Positions 34,181 through 45,500 of a stretch of DNA of 48,468 bases are shown piece by piece. The notes beneath the pieces are model-generated. The model was not told the DNA's origin and made no database searches. It saw only the letters and a list, made by a program, of their open reading frames with translations. Both the position numbers and the translations under genes were made by a program. Each line of letters starts with the position of its first letter. The stretch's first letter is position 1. This stretch comes from an uncultured Prevotella sp. (GTDB taxonomy: Bacteria; Bacteroidota; Bacteroidia; Bacteroidales; Bacteroidaceae), in the NCBI GenBank assembly GCA_946404405.1, contig CAMJDL010000020.1, positions 1 through 48,468 on the forward strand. Direction: 5' to 3'.

Positions 34181-34247
34181 ATGTTACAAATAATAAAAAT
34201 TATTTCGTAAAAAATAGTGCATATTTCGTAAAAAATGTGTACCTTTG
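34181..34247 (+). promoter_or_regulatory. Promoter of the tandem-CBM gene: operator and direct repeats
   Basis: The -7 box TACCTTTG is at 34240-34247. ATGTTACAAAT (34181-34191) begins 59 bases upstream. Between them TATTTCGTAAAAAAT occurs twice, at 34201-34215 and 34222-34236, exactly 21 bases apart, so both copies face the same side of the helix. The second copy places TCG 14 bases before the -7 box. No TTTG stands at -33. Confidence 0.65.
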
Positions 34248-34320
34248 CAACGATTTAGTCTATAAATACAAAGAAGAATCTAACTTACATATTATTTTTT
34301 AACTTAAACTTATAACGATT

Positions 34321-35544
34321 ATGAAACAGAAAAAAATGTTTTTGACACTGGCTGCATCAGCAATGATCGCTGTTGGTTTCACGTCATGTTCGGTTGACGA
34401 CAACCCCATTTACGAAGGTGCAGTTCCCTTCCCCGTGGTTGACAACTTCGACGAAGGCAGTGAGATTAAGAACGGTACTTGCGAAGGCTCACTGGTTGCC
34501 AACTTCTGGTGCCACGAGTGGCGTACTTCTGCCGCACAGTTCGATGGCGCTGCTAACATTGTAAGGGATCCTGCTGATCCTAACAACCACTGCTGTGCAG
34601 TTGTCATCCGTAGTGAGGAAGAGGCAAAGGCTGCTGGCAACATGATTGAGGCTAATGGTAAGATTGCAGGTTGGGATAGCCAATTCTTTATCACTTTAGG
34701 TGAGGATCTTGCCTTGAAGGAGAAGGACCAGATTCGTCTGAAGATGAAGATTAAGGCTGATGCTCCTCAGGAGGCTGACACTCAGACTCACAAGGCTCCA
34801 GGCGCTTACATGCACTGGGCATGTGTAGGCAATCCTAAGTTCACTACCGAGTGGACCGATTTCGATTCTGGTTGGCAAACTCTCGCTTCAAACCAGACTG
34901 GTATGTACACTATCGCATTCAACCTGTCTCGTGGTATCCACAACACTGTTTACTTCGACGATATGTATGTTGAGGTTAAGCGCTACGATCCTCTGGACGA
35001 GGGTAACGCAGTTTCTGGCGGTAGCTTCGAGTACATCACTGGTTCTGATGCTTACTGGTGCCACGAGTGGCGTACTTCTGACGCACAGTTCGATGGCCGT
35101 GCCAACATCGTTGTTGACCCTGCTAACGAGAAGAACCACTGCGCTGCTGTTGTTGTTCGCAGTAAGGATGAAGCTGCTGCTGCAGGTGAGTCTAACTTTG
35201 TAGAGTGGGACAGCCAGTTCTTTATCAATTTCGGTCAGGACAAGGCTTTGAAGGCCGGTGACAAGCTGAAGCTGCAGATGAAGGTTAAGGCTGATGTTGC
35301 TCAGGACGGTATTGGTACACAGTCTCACGCTGCTCCTGGTGCTTATATCCACTGGTACTGCCTCGACAATGTAAACTTCACCACAGAGTGGACAGACTTC
35401 GAGAAGGAAGTTGAAGTATCTGGAGACAATTCTTGGGGTAAGGCTGCTGCTGGCATGTACACCATCGCCTTCAACTTGGCAAAGGGTGGTCATAACACCT
35501 ATTACTTCGACGATATCAAGGTAACAATTACAAAGGGTGAGTAA
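34321..35544 (+). CDS. Lipoprotein with two tandem carbohydrate-binding-like domains
   Basis: 407 residues; lipobox VGFTSC (Cys23). Residues 40-227 and 234-405 are two copies of one beta-sandwich domain. Each contains FWCHEWRTS or YWCHEWRTS, a QFDG-A/R-ANIV turn, WDSQFFI, K-APGAY-HW and TTEWTDF, and ends in H-N-T-Y-FDD. The build resembles CBM4/9/22-type xylan-binding modules; family assignment is not certain. With the operator shared with xylanase promoters it is probably a surface xylan-binding protein. Codon use is strongly biased to GCT, GGT, GTT and AAG, unlike nearby genes, suggesting very high expression. No catalytic residues are seen. Confidence 0.82.
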   Translation: MKQKKMFLTLAASAMIAVGFTSCSVDDNPIYEGAVPFPVVDNFDEGSEIKNGTCEGSLVANFWCHEWRTSAAQFDGAANIVRDPADPNNHCCAVVIRSEEEAKAAGNMIEANGKIAGWDSQFFITLGEDLALKEKDQIRLKMKIKADAPQEADTQTHKAPGAYMHWACVGNPKFTTEWTDFDSGWQTLASNQTGMYTIAFNLSRGIHNTVYFDDMYVEVKRYDPLDEGNAVSGGSFEYITGSDAYWCHEWRTSDAQFDGRANIVVDPANEKNHCAAVVVRSKDEAAAAGESNFVEWDSQFFINFGQDKALKAGDKLKLQMKVKADVAQDGIGTQSHAAPGAYIHWYCLDNVNFTTEWTDFEKEVEVSGDNSWGKAAAGMYTIAFNLAKGGHNTYYFDDIKVTITKGE

Positions 35545-35564
35545 TCCTTTTGTAACTCAATAAT

Positions 35565-35602
35565 AAGAGCCACCGCAGCCAACGCTACGGTGGTTCTTTT
35601 TT
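35565..35602 (+). terminator. Intrinsic terminator after the tandem-CBM gene
   Basis: AAGAGCCACCG (35565-35575) pairs with CGGTGGTTCTT (35588-35598), with the stem running into a run of six T residues. Confidence 0.88.
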
Positions 35603-35651
35603 GCTGTATTTGGGCCATTAACAATAAGCAAGCAGGGAACGAGAAGTAAGC

Positions 35652-35685
35652 AAAAGGCCCACGAGCGATATGCTCGAAGGCCTTT
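35652..35685 (-). terminator. Terminator of the minus-strand lipoprotein gene
   Basis: AAAGGCC (35653-35659) and GGCCTTT (35679-35685) enclose an inner CGAGC / GCTCG stem. On the minus strand the hairpin is followed by TTTTGC. It lies 22 bases after the stop of the gene ending at 35708. Confidence 0.65.
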
Positions 35686-35707
35686 AAGCGATAAGCAGAA
35701 AGTGGTT

Positions 35708-36481
35708 TTATAATTCGGGCGTAATTATCTGAGCGGCATTTTCATTTAACGTAAAGTTTTGAGTGAAACTGTAGATACTGGCCTTGTCCGTGCTATAGTA
35801 GCGCAGTTGGATGGTCTCGCCAGTCGTGGTGCGGAACACGGTGAACGGCTTGCCGATGCTGCCTACACCCCGGCACTCTTCACCTACGAAGGCAGCCACG
35901 AGGTCGCCTGCGGCTGGTGTAAAGGGTGCTTTTTCTGGTAGGTTAACCGTCAGCGAGTTTTGCACAGGATACTTCTTGCTACCCTTGAGCAGTGGTGGAA
36001 TGTAGTCGCTGGTGTTGCCGTAAGGCAGTTCGGGCGTGAAGGTTGCCTGCCCCTCAATCGCAAACAACTGGCGTAGCTTGGCGCTCCAGTAGCACAGACG
36101 GATGTTGACCTCGCGGTCTTGCGTGTTGCCACCGATGGTCATCACGAAGTACACGCTGCCGTCCGCATAGATGTTTGGGGCAGCAGGTCTGGTACGCTGC
36201 TCGTCACCAATGAACACCACCATGCGATCGTCAGAACTGACATGCTTCGCCAGTTCGTCCTGCAACTTCACTGTGATGTACATCCAACTCTCGTACAACG
36301 ACCGGTCGATGTCCTGCCACCCTGGGGCGACATCGCTACTTGCCAGATTCACGCTCCATGCCGGTTTCTCGCTGGCCTTGAAAGTGTACTTTCTTGGACT
36401 GTCGCTATCGTCGCTGCTGCAAGCCCCCAATACGAGGCTTGTCAGCAGAACGACTAAACTATAATAAATATTCTTTTTCAT
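35708..36481 (-). CDS. Small lipoprotein sharing a module with the giant surface protein
   Basis: 257 residues; lipobox LVLGAC (Cys21) followed by SSDDSDS. It contains two copies of a module of about 80 residues that begins with a D-x-V/M-V-x-F-x-G-x-E pattern (DDRMVVFIGDEQR; GDLVAAFVGEECRGVGSIG) and ends in an F-x-x-N-type strand. The same module occurs twice near the C-terminus of the giant protein encoded 73 bases upstream on the same strand. The pair is probably one transcript, with this lipoprotein as a partner or anchor. Molecular function unknown. Confidence 0.75.
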   Translation of the reverse strand: MKKNIYYSLVVLLTSLVLGACSSDDSDSPRKYTFKASEKPAWSVNLASSDVAPGWQDIDRSLYESWMYITVKLQDELAKHVSSDDRMVVFIGDEQRTRPAAPNIYADGSVYFVMTIGGNTQDREVNIRLCYWSAKLRQLFAIEGQATFTPELPYGNTSDYIPPLLKGSKKYPVQNSLTVNLPEKAPFTPAAGDLVAAFVGEECRGVGSIGKPFTVFRTTTGETIQLRYYSTDKASIYSFTQNFTLNENAAQIITPEL

Positions 36482-36511
36482 CTTACTTAATCACTTGCTT
36501 GAACTTTGTTC

Positions 36512-36551
36512 GAGCTCGCTCACGTTCGGAAGTGTGAGCGAGCTCACACTT
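36512..36551. repeat. Two overlapping, mutually exclusive hairpins
   Basis: GAGCTCGCTCAC (36512-36523) pairs perfectly with GTGAGCGAGCTC (36534-36545). The same middle segment can instead form AAGTGTGAGC (36530-36539) with GCTCACACTT (36542-36551). It lies between the giant gene and the small lipoprotein gene, with no T run, so processing or partial termination is more likely than full termination. Confidence 0.6.
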
Positions 36552-36554
36552 CTC

Positions 36555-39500
36555 TCACTCAATCACGACCTTTTTACCATTATAGATATACACACCACTC
36601 TGAGTGGGTCGCTTCTGCAGCTTCATGCCGCTCACCGTGTACCAGCCATCCTGTGGCAGCTGGTCGCTCTTGACGAAGCTGATCTTCGTAGGCTCGGCAA
36701 CAGTACCGCTGATGCCGTTGACCTCGTATTTCATCACTTCGCCCGTCGTGGCAATGATATCGTCACCACGCTCGATGGCGAATGTCAGCGGAGCCTCCTG
36801 GTCACCCTCAATGCTCAGATAGAACAGCGGTTCTGTGGTCAGCGGTTTTGCCGCTGACACCATCGTGCTTTCGCCAACGACTTCTCCACCGGCGAAGGCC
36901 ACCAGTCTGTCGCCTTCCTGCAGCTCAACGCCTACAGCCTCAGCCACCACGCTCATCGTCTTAGCAAAGCGGGCACCGGCGTACTGCGGCGCATAGGCCA
37001 CCGTCGTCTCAAACGAGTTCTCGCCCGGCTCGTAGTACGGATAGGTGAACGTCGTGGTGGTCTGCTTCTGGCGATGCATCATATAGCCCTCGCCCGGCTT
37101 CATGTACTTCAGCGTGCCCTGCCACTTGCCGCCGCCCTTGCCGTCGGCAGTAAACATGGCGAACTCATGCTGGTTCTTCACCACATCGCCCGGTGTTGCC
37201 TCGTCGAAGTATTCCGTCAGGGCCGTCGTCACGGGCAGGTTCACCAATGGCGTATAGCCTATGCTGCTCCAGCCCGGCTTGACGGTGATGGTACGATCAT
37301 CTTCATCCTGGAAGGCGGTGCCCCAGATGTCTATCTGATGGGCATCCTGCACCAGTACGCTGTAGCTTACCTTCTGCGACAGTTCCATGTCCATGATATC
37401 CGAGCCTTCGTTACTGATCCACTGTCCTTTCTTATAGACCAGCGTCAGACCCTCAGAGTCTTCCGTCAGGATGTCGCCTTCCTGCCACTTGAAGCGGTTG
37501 AGCACCGACGACAGGTTTGTCAGGTCCGGATTAAAGACGTTGAACGATATCCAGTTCCAGCCTTGTGCCAGGTCTATCGTCTGCTGATACATGTTCGCAG
37601 CGTGCATCACAACTGGCCTGTCTACAGTACCCACGATGGCCTTGTTGCCGAAGTGGATAGTTTCCGATGTCTGCAACTCCATCGTCTTGCCGGTAGCATA
37701 GTGCCACAGGCGGAAGAACAGCCGTGTATTCACTGTCGTACTGTCATAGACGGTCATGTAGAGCATGCTCTGTCCTGTTGTCTGGTCATACTCGACATTG
37801 TTCACACCCATGCAGCGACCGTTCGCGTCGAAGGCTGCCACCACGTCGTGCGAGTCGGTGACCAGCGTATTGTTCACAAACACCTGTGCCACCACGTTCA
37901 TCGAGTAGCGCATCATGCTTGGGTCAACCTTCCATTCAGGTGTCTTGCCCTCTACGGTCAGTTCCAGATAGTAGGCATCTGACATACCGTTCTCGTCCGT
38001 CAGGTAGATCATCTGGTCGTACGTGCCCACTTCCAGGTTCGGGCTGATGGTGAAGTCTATCTCGTCCTCTCCCTGCGGCTGCACGATGTCGCTCGTCTTG
38101 TCGACTGTTATCCAGCGCGGCACATTCTCGATGGTGTAGGTATGTGCCTTGCCGCCGTTGTTCAGAATCATGCCGATAAGCGTCAGCGACTGTCCTTGCT
38201 GGACGGTCACGGCACGGTGCTTGCCCAGTGTCATCCATGTCAGCGGGTTGCGGTTCACGAAGAAGCACTCCGTAGCCGGTGACTTCATGAAGTTACCATT
38301 CTTGTCGGGAATGTCGTACAGCGTCACATACACGTTCTGCTTGTTGATGCGTGCATCCTGCTCGTCGATGTTCACCAGCAGCTGGTTGTCACGACCCACG
38401 TAGCTGAAGTTCAGGTTACGCAGGTGTTCGTAGGCCTGTACGGGAGCGCCCATGGTGCGGTCGACGCGGGCGAGGATGTCGTCAACAGAATTGACGAACA
38501 CGCTGTCGCGCTTGCCGGTGTCGATGCCGTCGTTGTCGCGCTTGACGCAGGTGCTCAGTGCCAGGGGCTGCAGGCTCAGTTCGCCACTCTTCTGGCGTAC
38601 CTGATGGTCGAACGGCATGTGCAGCAGCAGTCCGCGTTCCTCACCACCCGGCGACTTCTCCGAGTAGCGCTTGAGTAGCGTCGTGGGCAGTGCCTGCTCG
38701 AAGAGCATCAGTCCGTCGATATGACCGGTAAAGGGGTTAGCCTCATAGACGAGGGGATTGCCTTCCTCCTGCCATACCATGTCGCCCAACATGAAGCGGG
38801 TGCCAAGCATACCGCCCAGTGAGTCGGTGGTCAGCTGTGCCTTCGCCTCGTTGTCCACATAGACGGTGGCCACGTTGCGGGCGCGGTTCACGGTCATGGC
38901 ATAGTGGTGCCAGCCGTCGTCGCACAGGTTGTCGCCCAGCGTGAACTCACGACCGTTGGTGCGATACTTCAGTATGCGGTTCTCGAAGCCGATGAAGAAC
39001 TTGTGCAGTGCACCCTCGTCATTGTCTCTTCCTGCACCGTTAGCCAACAGCGTACCGTTCTGCTTTGCCGTCTTGAACCAGAACATCAGCGTGTAGTCCT
39101 GCTCCGCATCGCGCTGGAAGAGGTCGTTGCGCAGCTCCAGACCCTTCGGGTTGCTGGCCATATAGACGTTGTTGGTATTGACACGCGGAACGACGTTGCC
39201 GTTGCTCACCGTCCATTCATTGCCTAATGCCTTCGCCTGTTCCTCGGCAGACATGTTACGTCCGTCATTGATGACTTCTGCAACTTTGGCGTTTCTGGTC
39301 CAGTTGTTAGTTCCTGCCCAGCGGGTTTTGTTAATGTAGCAGGAACTGTACCTGCCATAGAAATCAAAGTATCCGCCATAGTCTAGACAGTTCTCTACAG
39401 CAAGTGTAGTATTGCTGGTGGCACAGCCAACGAAAGCGCCGGCAAAACTGGCTGCTGAATTGTCATTCTCCAAGTCATAGCCTGTGTGATAGATGGGGCC

Positions 39501-42500
39501 GTCGAACCGGCAGTTGCGCACGGTAAGCGTGCTCGCATCGGTGTGTCCCACAATGCCGCCACCTCTTACATAGACTGTTATTTTTGGCGACACCTGGCAG
39601 TTCGTTACCACAACATTGGCACCATTATCTACGTGGCCTACGAGACCAGCCGTATGCCAACGTCCCGTAATGCTACCACTGACGTTCACATTGCGGATGG
39701 TACTAGTGCCCGTCACATACTGGATAGGTGCCGTGAAATTCCCATGGCTACCGATATTACATGTCAGCGTATGACCGTTACCATTGAAGTCACCGCGGAA
39801 GCGTCCTGTGACAGGCTCAGTGATGTTGATATCAGCCATCAGCTGGGCATTAACGTCGTACTGTTCCTTGGCAGCTTCAACCATTGAGCGGAAGGTGTTC
39901 CAGTCTTCGTCAGACTTAATCTGGAAGATGTTACTGTTTCCGCCCATGCCGGTCGTGTCGTTGTCAATCTTCAGCGACATACCCTCGGGCTGGGCCCACG
40001 AGGCACCGACAAGCGTCAGGTGGGCACCTTGTGCCTGGTCGCTGGCATACGTGCCGCGTCCGTCGTTCATCGGATAGTAATCGACCAGTCCCATTTCATA
40101 GCCCGTCAGCAGTTTGTCGCCGTAGCGATTGAGCAGGGCCAGATCCATAGCACGGTACCACAGGCGGCCTTGCAGCATGCGGCCCGTGAAGTACTTCGTC
40201 GTACCGTCGGCTGCGTCGGCAGCACCGAACGTCAATGGGCCGGAGCCAGCGTAGGTCACGCTGTCCTTGCTGCCAATCTGCTGTTTGCTGTAGAGCATCA
40301 GTCGCTGGTTGTCGTTGTCCAATACCAGGGCCACGCGTTGGAAGCCGGTGGTATTGATGATGCTGTCGCTTGTCAGTTCCTTGTTGCCGACGATGGCCTT
40401 CAGCTTCTTCTCCGCCGTCAGCCACAGCTGCAACTGCTTGCCGTCGCTGCCGTGCGAGAAGATAGGCATGTCGGTGACTGCAGTCTCGGGCTTGATCATG
40501 ACCTCTACGGTCAGGTTCTTGCCTGCAAAGTTGCGTTTCGACTGCGTCTGGGCATAGCCCTCGCCGCCAAACTGCAGCGATGGTGCCTCCTGTACAGCCG
40601 TCTCGTTGGTCTCGCCTGTCACCTCGAAGTTCGTCGTGGCTTGCAGGTAGTTATATTCGATGTCCTCCGAGAAGTCGAAGATGATGTTGTCGCCAGGACC
40701 CAGCACGCCCGACTTCGGTTCGGGTGTACCGAACAGCTGTGGACGGCGCGTATCCTTCACACCGCTGAGTACCTTCGACTCGTTGGTGAGGAAGGCATTG
40801 CCGTTCCTACAGAACAGCACGGCACGGAGGTCGTAGCCCTTCTCCATCACCGTGCCCTCGCCAAAGAAGCGGGTGGTGATGTTGCCGTTCTCAGGTATCA
40901 TCTCCTTCGTACCGCTGGCGGCCTTATAGATGGTCGAGTCGGCATAGTATCCGCAGAGGTTCGTCCAGTAATCGTCGCCACGGGTGGTCTCCTTATACTG
41001 GAACTCGATGTGGTCGAAGTTATGCTGGTTTTTGTCGAAGCCGCTGATGACCACAGGCAGATACCAGCCCTTCTTGCCGTCGGTGGGTGCGTCGCAGTTC
41101 ATGATCCACTTGTCGCCCGGCGACGAGATGGCAATGTCGCCTGCCGTCTGCAGGTAGTGTACGTCGAAGGCAACCTCATGATAGGTTTTCACGTCGCCCT
41201 GCGAGATAAGACCGATGGTCAGTCCCTCGTAGTCGAACGCCTCGCTGGCATAGACCTCCAGTGTCTTCTCCGTCACCTGTCCCGGACGCACCTCGATGGT
41301 ACGAGCGTTGCCGGTCAACGGCACACCGTCAATCATCATGCGTGCACCGTTGGGGTTCGACTTGTCAACCTGATACAGGTCGAAGTAGGCGTAGGCAGCC
41401 TCGGGCTGTTCGCTCTCGTTGGTCAGGTAGAGCTTGAAGCGGGCAGGTTCGCCGAAAGGCACACCGCTGATGCTCTGCTTGTCCATCTTGATTTGCGGGT
41501 TCTCAATCTTCTTCGTGCGCTCGTCAAGCACCTTGCCCGGCTCGTAGAATATCGTGGTGCGCTCGCCCTCATACGGACGGCAGGTAGCACCGCCACGGGT
41601 ACGATAGACGAAGCTGCGCGGATAGATAAACTTATCCACCAGTTTCTTCGCATCGCTATCCTTGTTCATGCGTTCCTTGTTATATGCTACCAGGTCGGTA
41701 TAGTTCTTGTTGAAGAACACGTCGAAAGCACTCAGGTCGCTACCACCCAGATTATCCACCTTGGTCTCTACCTTGTAAACATCAAAGTCGAGATGGCTCT
41801 TCTTGTCCATGCCAATGGTAAAGCTCTCGGTGCGGCTATACGACTTCGACTCGGTGCTCTTAGGCGTGATGCCAAAGCTAAATACGGGTGTCAAGGAGAA
41901 CTTGAAGGTGACGCCTACAGCTTCCACATCCACGTGCATGCCATTTTCGTCAGCATTCAAGGCGGTCTCACCTGTTGTTTTGCCCTTACTCGTCTTAAGA
42001 AGAGAGGCGAGCAGCTTTGCCACTGTGGAACCTACGATAACAGCCATACCGATAGCATCAGAACCGGCAGTACCTACGTCGAAATAGTCGGCCATCTGAA
42101 CAGGACTCACCAGCGAGTTCGACACCGTATAGTCGCTCGCAAACGACTCACTATAGCTTACCGAACCGCCTCCATCTACGTCGAAGTTCTTCACCAAGTT
42201 CTTCGCTGTGAGTTTCTCCTTTTCGTTCTGGGCAATCATCTGCATCCATCCCTCAATGGCGTTCAGATGCTGCTTCACCTTGTCGATGGTGCCAGCGTCA
42301 GCGCCGTCGGGTGCAATCATCTTATATTTGGTGCCGAAGTCGGGGTCGTCCTTGCCTACCAGCGACAGATAGACGGGCTCCTTGTCGGCATTGGCCTTGG
42401 CTTTCGCCTCTGTCTCCGAGCCGATAAACATCATCGAATAAACCTGCTCGGTCAACTCTGGCAATAGCTGATTGACGATGTAGTGCTGTGAGTGGACGAA

Positions 42501-45500
42501 GTCGGATGTTATTGATGGCTCGTAGGTCACCACCTCGTCGCGCACCAGGTGCAGCGTCTTGTTGTTGGCGTCCTTGCCCTGGGCAATCTCCACCATTCGA
42601 CCGGCTTTCACTGCGCCAGCCATCTGCTTGAATGCATCGTCAGGGATGGCACGGATGGCTGTGGCAGGCTTCAGCGTCACATTGTTCACAACACCCATAT
42701 ACAGGTCGCCGTCGGCACCTACCATTCCTTTTTCGGAGCTGGTCGAGATGTCTTCCTTGGCTGTCATGGTGTAGCTGAAGGCACGCTGTCCGCTGCCCGA
42801 CCATACCAGGTCGATGCTGGTGCCATAATAGTTGGTAGCACCATTCTGGAAACCACCCACGGCACCGGCACCCATCGGGGCAACGACCACGCCCGTAAAG
42901 CTATTCACGCCACTACCTACACCCACTCCCAAGGATATGCCAGCAGACCACTTCAAATCCATCGTGTACGAGTATTTCAGCGTAGAGCCTTTCGACAGCG
43001 TGGCTTTCGACGTACCTCCTGGCGGGTCGCGCAGGATGTCAACCAACAGTGGTTTCGAGAAGCTCAGAATGTCCTTGGCCCCAGTCTTGGGCTTCACGTT
43101 CAGCACGTAGGCCTTCAGGGGTTCGGCCTCGTAGTGCGTGCCGTCCATTTCCAGGCTCATGCTCACCGTACTGAGGGCGTCGTTGCCCGTCAGCAAGTAG
43201 GGCGTCTGTGCGGCCTCGATGGTGTAGTTGGCCTGGCCTATGCTGTCTAAGTGCACGGTGTCGCGATGGGTGGCACTGACCATACCGTTATGGATGGTCA
43301 CCACGCCGCCCGACAGGTGTACCACGTCGATGGTATCGCTCTTCGTATTGTTGTTATAATAGTATTTCTCCGTCGCCGAGATGGTGAATCCATACTTGCG
43401 GTCGATATTGAACACGGGGTAGCCGAAGGTGTAGTGAGTCTCTAATGAGTCACGCTTGCCATCGGGCCAGCCCTTCTTCTTCACACCGTATGCCAGCGCC
43501 AGCTTCTCCTTCTCACCACTCAGGTTCTGATAGCTATAGTAGTGTTCGCCAAAGTAGTCGAAGTCGTCGAAGCCCTGCTGACGGTACTCGATGCGTACGG
43601 GTGAGTGATAGATGCGGTTATACAGGGCGTAATACTCCTCCACAGGGTCGGTCACCTTGTAGCTGGCGGTTTCCCACTCGCCCTTCTTGGTTATCTTGTG
43701 TTCCGTCAGCGAGTCGCTCAAGTCTATCACGTCGCCTATCTGTCCGTCCTGGAACAGGGTGGCGTAGCCCGAGGCGGTAATCTGCTGAATCTTCCACTTC
43801 ACAGGTGGCAGCTTCACCTCGTATTCACCCGTAAGCACATCAGGATAGACCACCATGCGGTTCAGCGTGGTGTGTACCTTGGTCTGGTGAACAGTCTGCT
43901 TATCCTTGGCGTTGGCCTTCTCGTGCAGGAATACCTCGTCGCGCTCCTTCAGCGTACGGTCCTGGATGTCGAACACCAGTCGTGAGGCGTTGTCGCCCTC
44001 CAGCGTGAGCACCATGCGCAGCGAGTCGCCCAGGTTGTTCTTCGACAGAGCGTAGCCCAATGGCAGTTCGCCCTGCGTCTTTCCGCCCACGATACGACCA
44101 ATCATTTTTACACGCGTCTGGTCGTAGAACATTAGACCGGCTTTGTCTGCCGTGAAACTATATTTCTTCAGCGTGTCGGGGTCTTCATCGTTCGCGTGGT
44201 AGAAGCCGTCGCGCCAGAATATGTGGTCGTCCTTCACAGCCTGGATGCTCCTGGGGGAGCCGGGCAGGATGCGGAAGGCAAACTTACCTTCGTGGTCGGA
44301 GGTGACGAGTCCGGATGCATTGCGCACGTCGTGGCCATCGACCTTGAACGAGGCACCCTGCACGGGGATGCTGGTGCCGTCGTACTGCACATAGCCCGAG
44401 ATCTTGATGCTCGTAGCCACCTCCAGCACCACGTTCTTTACCACGTTCTTGCCGGGCTCCGTGCCGATGGAGATGGTTACCTCCTTGGAACCAGCGGTGC
44501 TGGTCAGCGTATATTCGGTCTGCTTCTTATCTTTGTAGGGCAGGTCCGTGAAGCGGAAGAAGCCGCTCTCGTCGGTCACTGCCGAACGCTCTTTGCCATC
44601 GACAGTCACGATGACGGACTCACCGGGGATGCCAGTGCCGTCGAGGAAGCACAGGCGGCCTTCCACCGTACCATACTGCTGGCACATACCCTCTACCTCC
44701 TTGGTATCGTCGTAGTGCAGGCCCTCGCAGCTGGTCACCCCGCGTACCTTATATATATACTGGTGGACGGCCGACGTCTGCTTGTCTTCATACTGCATGT
44801 CGGTCAACTGCGTCACTAACGGGCTATTGCCATAGCCGCTCTCGCCCTTCTCCTTGCGCCATATCTCGTAGTAATCCACGGGCTCTTCGGTCTGGTTGGC
44901 CCATGTCAGCACCGTCGAGCTGGGCAGCGTTCGTATCTGCAGCGAGTTCTGGTCGATGTGGCCAAGATTCTCGTAGTAGAAGGTTTCCATGCCGTCTATC
45001 AGGCTGCCGACGTTCTTGGGAACGGGTTTGCCTGTAACGCCAAGCTGCCACATCTGGCTACCTAACAGCATGACCAGCTCGGCAGCGGTCTTTGTGCCGA
45101 CATTGCTGATTTCGCCCCAGTCCTTATAGGTCCAGTTGGTCTTGCCGCCAAACGCCTTTCTTCCATCGGTAGAACGGTAATTGGCTCCAACATGCTGGAA
45201 GTTCTCGTAGGTTCCATGCTCTAAGCAGTTTTCTACGACAAAGGTGCCGCCATCGCCCCAGCTGAAGAACGCTCCTGCGTAAGATTGTCCGCCAGCCGTA
45301 TTGGTCAGTGTGCCATCGAACAGACAGTTGCGTACTGTTGTATGGCTGTTATGCGCATGACCGATGATGCCGCCTGCCCAGTTGTTGGTTGTGATGATAT
45401 GTGCCGACACGTGGCAGTTTTCCACAAGCAGGTTGGCTGTGTCGTCTATGACACCAGAGATACCACTTGACATATTGCTACCCTTGATAGTGCCTGCAAC

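Noticed and set aside
40020..42467. 815-codon open frame on the plus strand
   Set aside because: It lies wholly antisense to the giant surface gene, has no ribosome binding site or recognisable domains, and its composition (rich in His, Val, Arg, Leu) is that of a shadow frame of a G+C-rich coding strand.
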